From the NCBI GenBank assembly GCA_036343175.1, contig JAZASR010000007.1, positions 1-64,000 on the forward strand: a DNA stretch of 64,000 bases, read 5' to 3'. Each line of letters begins with the position of its first letter. Position 1 is the stretch's first letter. Source of the stretch: JAEEJA01 sp036343175. Its GTDB lineage: Bacteria > Bacillota > Clostridia > Lachnospirales > Lachnospiraceae. This document shows, one piece after another, positions 51,647-60,542 of the stretch. The translations under genes were made by a program, and so were the position numbers. The notes beneath the pieces were generated by a model that saw only the letters and a program-made list of their open reading frames with translations, ran no database searches and had not been told where the DNA came from.

Positions 51647-53425
51647 ATGAAGATGGCACGTCTTAATCTGTTAAGAACGATAAAAAATCCCTATAAGCTT
51701 ATTGGGTGTATAGTTACATTCTTATGTGTGCTATTATACTTTATCCGAACTGACATTTACTGGAATGAAGTAAATAAGCCAATAGATCTGATGCTTACTG
51801 TGCTTCCATATGTTTTCCTGCTTTTCATGTTTCTTTCATTTATTACCTTTTTTGACAAAAAGAAGTATGGAATTAATGAAATTATTTGTTTAGATTTTAA
51901 GGAAATTTTTAAAGACAGAGCAGCTGATTTTGCAGTGCTTGTTTTATTTGATCTTATTTTTTCCGGCTTCGTTCTTTTCTTTCAGCTTATCTGTTATGAA
52001 AAGGTTAATGTACTGGATAAGAGCCTGACATCGTACACTATCAGAGTTGTTGTTATTTATGTGTTCTTATCCAGTCTTGCAGCCATTACATTCGGATGGG
52101 CTGCATCTTTATGCAAACGGTTTATTATTGGATTTATTTGCGTATTTGGAATTTATTTTTTATTTGATACTACTTTTTTGAGTGTTTTATTTTTTATTAA
52201 TCCTAAAAGCTACAATTTGTGGAAGTTCAGCACTTTATTCAGCTTTTTTTACCAATCGAGGAGAGGGATCTGCCGTGATGCCGATTATTTGCTGAGTGCT
52301 GAGAATGTCCATATTTATCGTGCTCTTTTTTTTATTTTTCTTGCATTGACAGTTATTATTGCGGTTGAATTTAAAAAAGTTATTGCATCTGTAATAACCG
52401 GATTATTAAGTGTCCTGTTTCTTATATTGTTTTTTATGCCGACAGGGGCTGTATACTTTATGATGGATGTGTATAACACTCAGGATTCGGTGGGATACCT
52501 TGACAGTTATCATGATGATTCGAAATTCAGTACTTCAATGTGTGAAAAATCTAATGATGATTTTTATGTAAAGAAATATGATATTGATATGAAAATTACA
52601 GATGAAGTTGCTGCCAAAATTACTGTAACACCATCTGATACCGGATTGGACGAGTATCAATATACATTGCATTATTTATTTAAAGTTAATTCTGTGACCT
52701 CCGCAGATGGCTCTGAACTTAAGTATAAACAGCAGGGGGATTATCTTACTGTTTATAGTGAAGGAAAAGATATGTCAAAAATGACTATTTCTTATAAAGG
52801 GGTAACGAGCTATTTTTATGCTACCAGTCAGGGACTTTTTCTTCCTGCAGATTATGAGTATTATCCATTCCCCGGATATCATAAGGTGTTTTTATGTCAG
52901 AATGATGAGGAGGAAAAGAAGCTTGGTGATACATGTTTCAGCAGAGAATTATTATCAAACTATGCATTGTTTAACGTTAAACTAAAGGTAAAAGCCAGAT
53001 ATCCGGTGTTTTCGAATTATAAGGGAACAAAACCAGTTAAAGCAGGAAGATATAATATCTGGGAATTTTCCGGGTCGGGCAATGGACTTACCTTGATAGG
53101 TAATCCTTATTTAAAATCTTATGATGTGAATGGAATAAGAATTATTTGTTCCAAATTGGACCTTGATAATGTCCCTGAAGGAAAAAATGCTGACACATAT
53201 ATTGATCATTTTAAGGATATTTATAATAAAACAGGTTTTTCATATAAAGGCAAAAGTTTTATTGTGGCGCCTGATTCCAACTATATTAATTATTGCTATG
53301 GGGATGATCATTCTGTTGATACCATCAATAATTGGAAAAGTGAGATTATATTCAGGAGCACAGGTAAGCTGTATCCTGGGCAAATATCCGATATTGATCC
53401 GGAACCGTTAAACATACAGGAATAG
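51647..53425 (+). CDS. ABC-2 type membrane protein with a large extracytoplasmic domain
   Basis: A 592-residue protein in two parts. Residues 1-270 contain about seven hydrophobic helices, as in ABC-2 permeases. Residues 280-592 are soluble, beta-rich and most likely outside the cell. The start of this part (VKKYDIDMKI ... MTISYKG) resembles the N-terminal beta-sandwich of M1 aminopeptidases, as found in fused permease/aminopeptidase proteins of Clostridia. Those are about twice as long and carry HExxH; no such zinc motif is present here, so it cannot be a peptidase of that type. AAGGAG precedes the ATG. The ATPase gene follows. Confidence 0.75.
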   Translation: MKMARLNLLRTIKNPYKLIGCIVTFLCVLLYFIRTDIYWNEVNKPIDLMLTVLPYVFLLFMFLSFITFFDKKKYGINEIICLDFKEIFKDRAADFAVLVLFDLIFSGFVLFFQLICYEKVNVLDKSLTSYTIRVVVIYVFLSSLAAITFGWAASLCKRFIIGFICVFGIYFLFDTTFLSVLFFINPKSYNLWKFSTLFSFFYQSRRGICRDADYLLSAENVHIYRALFFIFLALTVIIAVEFKKVIASVITGLLSVLFLILFFMPTGAVYFMMDVYNTQDSVGYLDSYHDDSKFSTSMCEKSNDDFYVKKYDIDMKITDEVAAKITVTPSDTGLDEYQYTLHYLFKVNSVTSADGSELKYKQQGDYLTVYSEGKDMSKMTISYKGVTSYFYATSQGLFLPADYEYYPFPGYHKVFLCQNDEEEKKLGDTCFSRELLSNYALFNVKLKVKARYPVFSNYKGTKPVKAGRYNIWEFSGSGNGLTLIGNPYLKSYDVNGIRIICSKLDLDNVPEGKNADTYIDHFKDIYNKTGFSYKGKSFIVAPDSNYINYCYGDDHSVDTINNWKSEIIFRSTGKLYPGQISDIDPEPLNIQE

Positions 53426-53457
53426 CATCATTAATTTTTGGAAGGGAGTAATGAATT

Positions 53458-54369
53458 ATGAACAGACTTAAGATGGTTGATATTAATAAAAGCTTCTTAA
53501 TAAAGCAAGTCCTGAAAAATATCAACTGTGAACTGACAGATGGAGTATACGGGCTGCTTGGTGAGAACGGAGCAGGAAAAACCACCCTGTTTCGCTGCAT
53601 TGTAAATTATTATTCTTTTTCGGGAAAAATATTACTGAATGATAAACCATTAGATAAAAAAATGATGAAAAAAATTGGTTATCTTCCACAAAATTTTACC
53701 AGCTTTCCTGAACTGACGGTAAAAGAAACCCTGGAATATTTCTGCTGTCTGAAAGAGATTTCAAAAGCTGAGGTGAATGCCCAGATAGATGAATGCTTAA
53801 GGTATACAAATCTTGCAGATGTAAGTAAGAAAAAGATAAAAACCCTGTCAGGCGGTATGCTGCGAAGAGTGGGTATTGCCCAGGCAATTTTGGGCCATCC
53901 TGAACTGATTATTCTTGATGAACCGACATCGGGCCTGGATCCGGAAGAAAGGGTAAGGTTAAATAATGTTATTCAGAAAATTTCTGATGGCAGGATCATT
54001 CTTTTCTCTACGCATATTGTTGAAGATGTGGAAGCATCTGCGGATAAAGTTATCATTATGAAAGACGGATCTGTTATGTATCAGGGGCCTACAAAAGATG
54101 TGAGAAATGAGGCTGAGGGTAAAATTTTAGAAGTAGATAAGGAGGAGATAGAGAAGATCCCGGATGCATATATATTTAAATCATATTATAGGGGCAATCA
54201 AAAAGTGTATAGAGCTTTGCTGACAAATAAGGCAAATATTGAATCAGATATGAGTATTAGTGATAACATTGATCAAAAAGAAGATAAAAATGATATTTTT
54301 GATTCGGATAATCTTGTAAAAAATACAACTGTAGAGGATGGATATATATGTCTGTGTCACGAAAAATAA
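53458..54369 (+). CDS. ABC transporter ATPase of the AT-rich cassette
   Basis: A 303-residue ATPase with Walker A GENGAGKTT (about residues 36-44), Q-loop LPQNF, signature LSGGM, Walker B LIILDEPTSGLDP and switch His (STHIVED). The fold ends near residue 210; the last 90 residues are an acidic, Asp- and Asn-rich tail without similarity that I can name. It overlaps the next membrane protein by 22 bp. GAAGGGAG precedes the ATG. Confidence 0.9.
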   Translation: MNRLKMVDINKSFLIKQVLKNINCELTDGVYGLLGENGAGKTTLFRCIVNYYSFSGKILLNDKPLDKKMMKKIGYLPQNFTSFPELTVKETLEYFCCLKEISKAEVNAQIDECLRYTNLADVSKKKIKTLSGGMLRRVGIAQAILGHPELIILDEPTSGLDPEERVRLNNVIQKISDGRIILFSTHIVEDVEASADKVIIMKDGSVMYQGPTKDVRNEAEGKILEVDKEEIEKIPDAYIFKSYYRGNQKVYRALLTNKANIESDMSISDNIDQKEDKNDIFDSDNLVKNTTVEDGYICLCHEK

Positions 54370-54974
54370 CTGGTCTATTTAGTAAAATAAAACTGTTGTG
54401 GAAGGGCTGCGGATTGGAAAAATATCTTCCGCTTGCAGCGACATACATTATTTTGCCGCTTATAATAATTATTATGCAAAGAAGTAATCAGTCAGAGTGG
54501 AAATCTGATGCTGTTATTGCTGTTATTAAAATATTTCTGCCAATAATTTCAGCCTGGTGGTCTTTTTTACTGCTTTCGATGATAAAAGAGCTTAATGAGC
54601 TGTCCGGCCTTTTGGAAAGAACAATTGCAGCAGAGGTCTTGATTTGTACATTTGCGTATTTTATTGTTATGACCCCTTTTTGTCTGGAAATACTTAATAT
54701 TTATGCAGATGAGTGGGTTTCTATTTATTTTCCTGATATTTTTGCCCAATGCTTTTTATCAAATTGCATCGTGTACTGTATTGCAGAAACAATTGGTACT
54801 CCGGTTTCAGGCTATTTGGCTGCCGTGATTTTGAATCTGTTTATTGACGGTAGAATAAGCTACATTTTAAGAATGATGGGAATAGAGAATTTTTCCTTAT
54901 CCGCATTAATATCTTTTGTGACCGGAATCATCCTTCTGATAATAGGCATGGCAGGAAGCCGGTTTAAAAACTAG
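54348..54974 (+). CDS. Six-TM membrane protein of the AT-rich cassette
   Basis: A 208-residue protein with about six hydrophobic helices and almost no soluble part. It starts within the end of the ATPase gene, so it is probably a second permease-like subunit of the same transporter. No family is recognised. Its stop lies just before the promoter of tgt, which bounds the cassette on the right. Confidence 0.7.
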   Translation: MSVSRKITGLFSKIKLLWKGCGLEKYLPLAATYIILPLIIIIMQRSNQSEWKSDAVIAVIKIFLPIISAWWSFLLLSMIKELNELSGLLERTIAAEVLICTFAYFIVMTPFCLEILNIYADEWVSIYFPDIFAQCFLSNCIVYCIAETIGTPVSGYLAAVILNLFIDGRISYILRMMGIENFSLSALISFVTGIILLIIGMAGSRFKN

Positions 54975-54989
54975 CAATGCTTAAGTATC

Positions 54990-55018
54990 TTGATTATTAA
55001 GATATCTTGTGATATAAT
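54990..55018 (+). promoter_or_regulatory. Sigma-A promoter of tgt-yajC
   Basis: TTGATT at 54990-54995, a 17-bp spacer and TATAAT at 55013-55018, with an extra TG one base before the -10. It lies 74 bp upstream of ATG 55092. Confidence 0.75.
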
Positions 55019-55091
55019 CACCCCGTCTTTTCATTCTTTTTCAGATCTGACATGAAAAGAATATTGATTTCGGCAGGAATTGATCCTTATT

Positions 55092-56234
55092 ATGTATAAA
55101 GTACTTTACAGGGACGGCAGCGCAAAGAGCGCCGTTATGGAAACCGTTCATGGAACGATCAAGACGCCTGTATTCATGAACGTGGGCACTATAGGTGCTA
55201 TAAAAGGCGCGGTGGCACCGACTGACCTTAAGGAGATAAAGACCCAGGTCATGCTCTGCAATACCTATCACCTTCACTTAAGACCTGGTGATGAGATAGT
55301 TAAGAAAATGGGCGGCATAAGGAAGTTTTCTACCTGGGATGGGCCGGTACTTACTGATTCCGGCGGATTTCAGGTCTTTTCTCTTGCAAAGCTCAGGCAG
55401 ATAAAAGAAGAGGGCGTTACCTTCAGGTCACACATAGATGGGCATAAGATATTTATGGGGCCGGAGGAGAGTATGCAGATCCAGTCTCATCTCGGATCGA
55501 CCATAGCCATGGCCTTTGACGAATGTGTACCATACAATTCTTCCTATGAATATACTAAGAATTCTGTGGCACGTACTACAAGGTGGCTCAGGCGCTGCAG
55601 GAAAGAGCTGGACCGGCTGAATTCTCTCGAAGATACGGTAAACCCACACCAGATGCTTTTTGGCATTAATCAGGGAACTACATATAATGATATCAGAGCA
55701 GAGCACGCAAAGGAGATCGCTGAGCTTGATCTTGACGGTTATGCCCTCGGCGGGCTTGCTGTAGGTGAGTCACATGAGCAGATGTATGACGTGATCGAGC
55801 ATACCGCCCCGTATCTTCCGGCAGATAAGCCGCTGTATCTTATGGGAGTCGGAACTCCTGAGAACATACTTGAGTCTGTTGCAAGGGGTGTCGACTTCTT
55901 TGACTGTGTTTATCCTTCCAGGAACGGCCGTCACGGACACGCATATACATCGCATGGTAAGATCAACCTGCTCAATAAGCGCTTTGAGACAGATGAGCGT
56001 CCGCTGGATGAAAATTGTAACTGTCCTGTATGCAGACGATACTCAAGAGCCTACATAAGACACCTTCTTAAGGCTAATGAAATGCTGGGGCTCCGCCTGA
56101 TGGTGACCCATAATCTTGCCTTTTACAATAACTTAATGTCAGAAATTCGCAAAGCTATCAAAGAAGGACGCTTTGATGAATATAGAAAGCAAAAAGAAGA
56201 AGATTTTAAAATTGAAAGCGAGGTAAACAAATGA
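55092..56234 (+). CDS. tgt: tRNA-guanine transglycosylase
   Basis: An enzyme of about 380 residues that exchanges G34 of GUN-anticodon tRNAs for preQ1 (queuosine pathway). DSGGFQVFSL holds the proton-shuttle Asp and DCVYPSRNGRHG the nucleophile region. The zinc site is CNCPVC...C-x-H-type near residues 305-335 (CNCPVCRRYS, then RHLL). ATG 55092 is preferred over TTG 55080. The next gene, yajC, overlaps by four bases, the usual tgt-yajC order. Confidence 0.95.
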   Translation: MYKVLYRDGSAKSAVMETVHGTIKTPVFMNVGTIGAIKGAVAPTDLKEIKTQVMLCNTYHLHLRPGDEIVKKMGGIRKFSTWDGPVLTDSGGFQVFSLAKLRQIKEEGVTFRSHIDGHKIFMGPEESMQIQSHLGSTIAMAFDECVPYNSSYEYTKNSVARTTRWLRRCRKELDRLNSLEDTVNPHQMLFGINQGTTYNDIRAEHAKEIAELDLDGYALGGLAVGESHEQMYDVIEHTAPYLPADKPLYLMGVGTPENILESVARGVDFFDCVYPSRNGRHGHAYTSHGKINLLNKRFETDERPLDENCNCPVCRRYSRAYIRHLLKANEMLGLRLMVTHNLAFYNNLMSEIRKAIKEGRFDEYRKQKEEDFKIESEVNK

Positions 56235-56623
56235 ATTTAATGAGTACTTTTCTTGCATCGGCTTCATCTAACACCGGTGCAGCTACAGCAGGCGGAACGA
56301 TCGGTATGATAGTAATGTGGGCAGCGATCATCGCTATCTTTTATTTTATACTTATCAGACCACAGAAGAAACAGCAGAAGGAGCATGATACCCTTGTAGC
56401 TCAGCTCGAGGTGGGCGATTCAGTACTTACTTCATCAGGCTTCTATGGAGTCATAATAGCAATGGAGGATGATGTATGTGTAGTGGAGTTCGGAAGCAAT
56501 AAGAACTGCCGCATCCCTATGAGAAAGGAAAATGTTGTAGAGGTCCAGAAACCTGGTGAAGAGGCAAAGCAGGAGACAAAGCCTGAAAAGAAGGAAGAAA
56601 AGAAGCCTGCAATTAAAAAATGA
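56231..56623 (+). CDS. yajC: Sec translocon accessory protein YajC
   Basis: A 130-residue protein with a single TM helix (about residues 25-44), then the IRPQKKQQKEHD motif and a small beta domain, ending in a Lys/Glu-rich tail longer than usual. YajC joins SecD and SecF in the holotranslocon. The secDF gene lies 5 kb downstream. Confidence 0.93.
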   Translation: MNLMSTFLASASSNTGAATAGGTIGMIVMWAAIIAIFYFILIRPQKKQQKEHDTLVAQLEVGDSVLTSSGFYGVIIAMEDDVCVVEFGSNKNCRIPMRKENVVEVQKPGEEAKQETKPEKKEEKKPAIKK

Positions 56624-56718
56624 CAGGCGTAAGTGATTGATACATACGATAAGAACTTAAATTATAAAGATCGGAAAAATGATTATGATAAAAAATGATC
56701 ATGATCAGAAGCTCTGAT

Positions 56719-56752
56719 AAAAAGCCGGAAAGAATAAAGTTCCGGCTTTTTT
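56719..56752. terminator. Bidirectional intrinsic terminator
   Basis: AAAAGCCGGAA pairs with TTCCGGCTTTT, followed by T's on both strands. It lies between yajC (plus) and the convergent PHP gene (minus) and can serve both. Confidence 0.88.
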
Positions 56753-56778
56753 ATTGGTTTTCCCGGATCGGGCTTCTT

Positions 56779-57711
56779 TCAGATCGGATAATTGCATGCC
56801 CCGGCAAGTTTTTCCGCATAGAGGTATGGAACAGAAAGGCTTCCCCGGCCTGTTCCAATGTGGATATCCGGTTTTGCAGAGCCATGGAAGTCAGAACCGC
56901 CGCTTGGAAGCAGGCGGTATTTTCTGGCAAGAAGCGAGACCTTTCTTTCATCTTCATAACTATGGCTTGGATACTTTACCTCGATTCCGGTAAGACCGCA
57001 GCCTGTCAGATATTTTACCAATGAGTCCAGCTCAGCGTAGTCAAGTCTGTATTGAAGAGGGTGTGCCATAACAGCGACTCCTCCTGCCTTCTTTATGGTA
57101 TCTATTGCCTCATCCATCGGTATATACCTGCGCGGCACATAGTATTTGCAGTTCGTATCAAGGTACTTTTTGAAGGCAGCTGATGTATTGGATGAAAGAC
57201 CATGTTTTACAAGTGCTGCGGCAAAGTGTGCTCTTGTAACAACAGTGTCGGGATTGCCTGCAAGGAGATCCTCCTCTGTAATGGGAATGCCGTCTTTATT
57301 GAATCTTTCCAGCATTTCCATGTTCCTATTATGACGAGATTCTATTATCCTGTCTGATACGGCCTTCAGGTATGAACTGTCCGGATTGACGAAAAGTCCT
57401 ACTATGTGGATGTCTCCGCTCTTATATGCAGAAGAGATCTCTATTCCTGGTATTACTGTGATATGCCTGCCAAACGTTCCTTCATTATTATCTCTGCTGG
57501 TTCCTGTATTTATGGCATTTTCACCGTCTTTTTTTCCGGATCCGTTCACATCATTTTCAGCTTTAAGAGCTTCCGCTATTCCATTCACAGAATCGTGGTC
57601 AGTGATGGCGACGGCTGAAAGACCTGCATCATATGCAAGCTTTACAAGCTCTGCAGGCGTGCACGAACCATCAGACGCAGTAGTGTGCGTGTGAAGATCT
57701 GCTGTCCTCAT
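56779..57711 (-). CDS. PHP-domain phosphoesterase (RNase AM/YciV-like)
   Basis: A 310-residue metal-dependent phosphoesterase. The N-terminus DLHTHTTASDG and AITDHDSV give the first metal ligands; MAHP and GGSDFHG supply later His and Asp ligands. Family members are 5'-3' exonucleases or 3',5'-nucleotide bisphosphate phosphatases. A hydrophilic insert near residues 53-75 (KKDGENAINTG) is unusual. It is transcribed against its neighbours. Confidence 0.88.
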   Translation of the reverse strand: MRTADLHTHTTASDGSCTPAELVKLAYDAGLSAVAITDHDSVNGIAEALKAENDVNGSGKKDGENAINTGTSRDNNEGTFGRHITVIPGIEISSAYKSGDIHIVGLFVNPDSSYLKAVSDRIIESRHNRNMEMLERFNKDGIPITEEDLLAGNPDTVVTRAHFAAALVKHGLSSNTSAAFKKYLDTNCKYYVPRRYIPMDEAIDTIKKAGGVAVMAHPLQYRLDYAELDSLVKYLTGCGLTGIEVKYPSHSYEDERKVSLLARKYRLLPSGGSDFHGSAKPDIHIGTGRGSLSVPYLYAEKLAGACNYPI

Positions 57712-57817
57712 TTTAAATTCTCCTGTTTTTATTTGGAAATAATATTCCCATATTTGTTAATAATTAGTCTTATTTTAAATTATCAGCATGGTTATGTAAA
57801 GTTTTCGAAAAATTATT

Positions 57818-57845
57818 TTGATATATTACCGCCATGTGTTATAAT
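57818..57845 (+). promoter_or_regulatory. Promoter of the DUF47-Pit operon
   Basis: TTGATA at 57818-57823, a 16-bp spacer and TATAAT at 57840-57845, 72 bp before ATG 57917. Confidence 0.65.
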
Positions 57846-57916
57846 ATGTCATTGTTGAATACTATGATTAAAGAAGAAAATAGCAGCAGTTAAGGTAATA
57901 GCTGCACGGAGGAACT

Positions 57917-58531
57917 ATGAAAAGAAAACCGGATGAGATGATGGAATTCCTGATAAAAATTGCCGAGAATATGAATGTCACGGGCAAGTACTTTGCAGAA
58001 GCCAGGGTGGGTTCCGTATCGGGCCTTAAGTTCTTTTCAGCTAAGATGAAAGAATATGAGAATCAGGGCGATACCCTTGTTCACGAAGCCAATGTAAAGC
58101 TTAACCATGCCTTTATTACGCAGATAGAGCAGGAAGATATCATGTATCTGGCTGAATCTATGGATGAGGTGGTTGACGGTCTTGAGGAGTGTGCCGGATA
58201 TCTTTATATGTACGGACTTGTCGATGAGGATGAGTACATACAGAAGTTCAGAGAGAATCTCAGCAAATGTACTGACGAGCTCCTTACAGCCATTAAGCTT
58301 CTTGCAGAAAAGAAATATCATGACATTAAGCCGCATACGGTCAATGTTAAGACTTATGAGGGAGAGTGTGATGTCGTTGAGAGAAAGGCCATCAGAAAGC
58401 TCTTTAAGAAATATTCAGACCCGATAAGGATCATTCAGCTCAAGGATATTTATGAACTCCTTGAAGATACGACAGATGCATGTCAGGCAGTTGCAAAGAT
58501 TCTTGACTCTGTTGTCATGAAGAATCTCTGA
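57917..58531 (+). CDS. DUF47/PhoU-like phosphate transport regulator
   Basis: A 204-residue all-helical protein of the DUF47 family, related to PhoU. Acidic metal-binding stretches are visible (MKEYENQGDTLVHEAN, ESMDEVVDGLEE). It is encoded 20 bp before a Pit transporter, the standard pairing, and is thought to control that permease. ACGGAGGA precedes the ATG. Confidence 0.92.
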   Translation: MKRKPDEMMEFLIKIAENMNVTGKYFAEARVGSVSGLKFFSAKMKEYENQGDTLVHEANVKLNHAFITQIEQEDIMYLAESMDEVVDGLEECAGYLYMYGLVDEDEYIQKFRENLSKCTDELLTAIKLLAEKKYHDIKPHTVNVKTYEGECDVVERKAIRKLFKKYSDPIRIIQLKDIYELLEDTTDACQAVAKILDSVVMKNL

Positions 58532-58550
58532 TGCGGGGGATCAATGAACT

Positions 58551-59549
58551 ATGGCCACGCTCATAATTACAATAATACTTGCACTGACATTTGATTTCAT
58601 TAATGGCTTTCATGATACAGCTAATGCCATAGCTACTGCAGTTTCGACGAGAGCCTTGAGAATGAAGGAAGCTATCATCATGGCAGCAGTCATGAACTTC
58701 ACCGGTGCGGTCATGTTTACCGGTGTTGCAGAGACAATAGCAAAGGATGTTGTTGATCTTGATACTATATCCAAAGGATCCGAGGTCCTTATCGCAGCCA
58801 TGATAACAGCTGTGCTCTGGAATCTTTTCACATGGTACTTTGGTATACCAAGCTCTTCATCACATGCTCTGATAGGCGCTCTTGCGGGGTCAGCAATGGC
58901 TGATGCCGGCATACATGCAGTTAAGTTCAAGGGGTTCATTACTATATTCATATCCCTTATTGCCTCGCCTGTTATTGCTTTTGGTGCAGGCTTTGCAGTT
59001 TTTTCACTGCTGAAGCTGATACTTAAGCGGGTAAATGTATATAAGGCCAATAAGAACCTGCGTAAGATCCAGATCTTCACGGCGGCTCTTCAGGCTTTCT
59101 CACATGGATCCAATGATGCTCAGAAGTCGATGGGCATCATAACCATGGCACTCATGAGTCATGGGATCATAAGTGATATGACCATACCTCATTGGGTGCA
59201 GTTTGCATGTGCGCTTTCAATGACTATAGGCACCAGCGTCGGCGGATGGCGCATCATAAAGACAGTGGGGCGCCAGATCATGAAGCTCAAGCCTGTAAAT
59301 GCTGTAGCTGCGGACTTTTCATCATCTCTGGTCATCCAGATCGCGACGCACTTAAGTCTCCCGGTAAGTACGACTCATGTTATATCCTCTTCTATTATCG
59401 GGGTAGGTACTGCCCAGAGAGTTAAGGATGTAAAGTGGGCAACAGCTAAGAAAATGGTAACAGCGTGGTTTACCACGATCCCTGTGACCATCATGGTTTC
59501 TGCAGGCATATTTGTTATAGTAAACCTGATTTTCGAGGCGATCGGCTGA
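58551..59549 (+). CDS. pit: Low-affinity inorganic phosphate transporter (Pit family)
   Basis: A 332-residue permease with about ten TM helices in two homologous halves. Each half carries the PiT signature: FDFINGFHDTANAIAT near the N-terminus and QAFSHGSNDAQKSMG near residue 180; STTHVISSS follows in the second half. It imports phosphate, probably as a metal complex with a cation. Partner of the DUF47 protein just upstream. Confidence 0.93.
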   Translation: MATLIITIILALTFDFINGFHDTANAIATAVSTRALRMKEAIIMAAVMNFTGAVMFTGVAETIAKDVVDLDTISKGSEVLIAAMITAVLWNLFTWYFGIPSSSSHALIGALAGSAMADAGIHAVKFKGFITIFISLIASPVIAFGAGFAVFSLLKLILKRVNVYKANKNLRKIQIFTAALQAFSHGSNDAQKSMGIITMALMSHGIISDMTIPHWVQFACALSMTIGTSVGGWRIIKTVGRQIMKLKPVNAVAADFSSSLVIQIATHLSLPVSTTHVISSSIIGVGTAQRVKDVKWATAKKMVTAWFTTIPVTIMVSAGIFVIVNLIFEAIG

Positions 59550-59621
59550 ATGACCGCCATATTAAATGAATGTAATAATAAGGTAAAGTTTATCAGAATC
59601 TGCCTATTGGAGATTCATTAG

Positions 59622-59630
59622 TGGTATAAT
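59622..59630 (+). promoter_or_regulatory. Extended -10 promoter of motAB
   Basis: TGGTATAAT at 59622-59630, about 76 bp before the motA start, with no clear -35. It does not look like a sigma-28 flagellar promoter. Confidence 0.5.
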
Positions 59631-59705
59631 ATTATAAATTCCGTTATTTATCTTGTATTTATAAGCTTAACGGAAGTGAAAACTTGAAAGAAAGGGTAGC
59701 TGATC

Positions 59706-60497
59706 ATGGAAATTACGACTCTGGCCGGTACTGCGCTTGGTTTCATAGCTGTAGCACTTGCCATGTATTTCAAAGGTGTTGCTCCGAGCGTTTTCATAAA
59801 CCCGGCAGCATTCTGCGTTATCATTCTTGGTACTATTGCTACGGTTCTGAACGCCTTTCCGGGTAAGAATCTCAAGTGCCTTGGAGCTCTTTTCGGAAAG
59901 ATCTTCAAGGAGACCAAGCTTATGAGTGAAAAGGATGTAATAGTCCTTATGACAGACCTTTCACAGGAGGCCAGAAGGAACGGTCTTCTGGCACTTGAAG
60001 GAAAGCTCGAGTCCATAGAGGATCCTTTTATTAAGAAGGGTCTTAACTACGTGGTTGATGGTATGTCAGAAGAACTCATTGCTGATATTCTTGAAGCAGA
60101 CGTAAGTAATATGGAAGACAGACATAAACAGAATGCCAGCATATTCAGCCAGGCAGGTATGTACGCACCTACCCTGGGCGTTATGGGTGCCGTATTCGGA
60201 CTTATAGCCGCCATGGGACATATCGATGATACAGGACTTATGGCACACGCCGTTGCCGCAGCATTCATCGCTACTATCCTCGGTATCTTCACAGGTTACG
60301 TTCTCTGGAACCCGTTTGCTAATAAGCTGAAGGTAAAGTCAGCAGCTGAGGTGCATATCAAGAACATGATCATTGAGGGCGTCCTTTCGATCCAGGCAGG
60401 AGATTCACCTACAGTACTTCAGGAAAAGCTTATTTCCATGTGCGCTCAGGCCGATCAGGAGAAGATCAAGGGAGAGCTGCAGGGCAGTCAGGGATAA
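59706..60497 (+). CDS. motA: Flagellar motor stator protein MotA
   Basis: A 263-residue protein with four TM helices (two near the N-terminus, two at about residues 150-205) and a cytoplasmic loop bearing charged residues that contact FliG (RRNGLLALEGKLE). TLGVMGAVFGLIAAM is the conserved third-helix sequence. With MotB it forms the ion-driven stator. GAAAGGG precedes the ATG. The flagellar structural genes are outside the window. Confidence 0.94.
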   Translation: MEITTLAGTALGFIAVALAMYFKGVAPSVFINPAAFCVIILGTIATVLNAFPGKNLKCLGALFGKIFKETKLMSEKDVIVLMTDLSQEARRNGLLALEGKLESIEDPFIKKGLNYVVDGMSEELIADILEADVSNMEDRHKQNASIFSQAGMYAPTLGVMGAVFGLIAAMGHIDDTGLMAHAVAAAFIATILGIFTGYVLWNPFANKLKVKSAAEVHIKNMIIEGVLSIQAGDSPTVLQEKLISMCAQADQEKIKGELQGSQG

Positions 60498-60542
60498 TTT
60501 TTATAATGAGATATAGTAATATCAGAGGAAAGGAGACCGATT

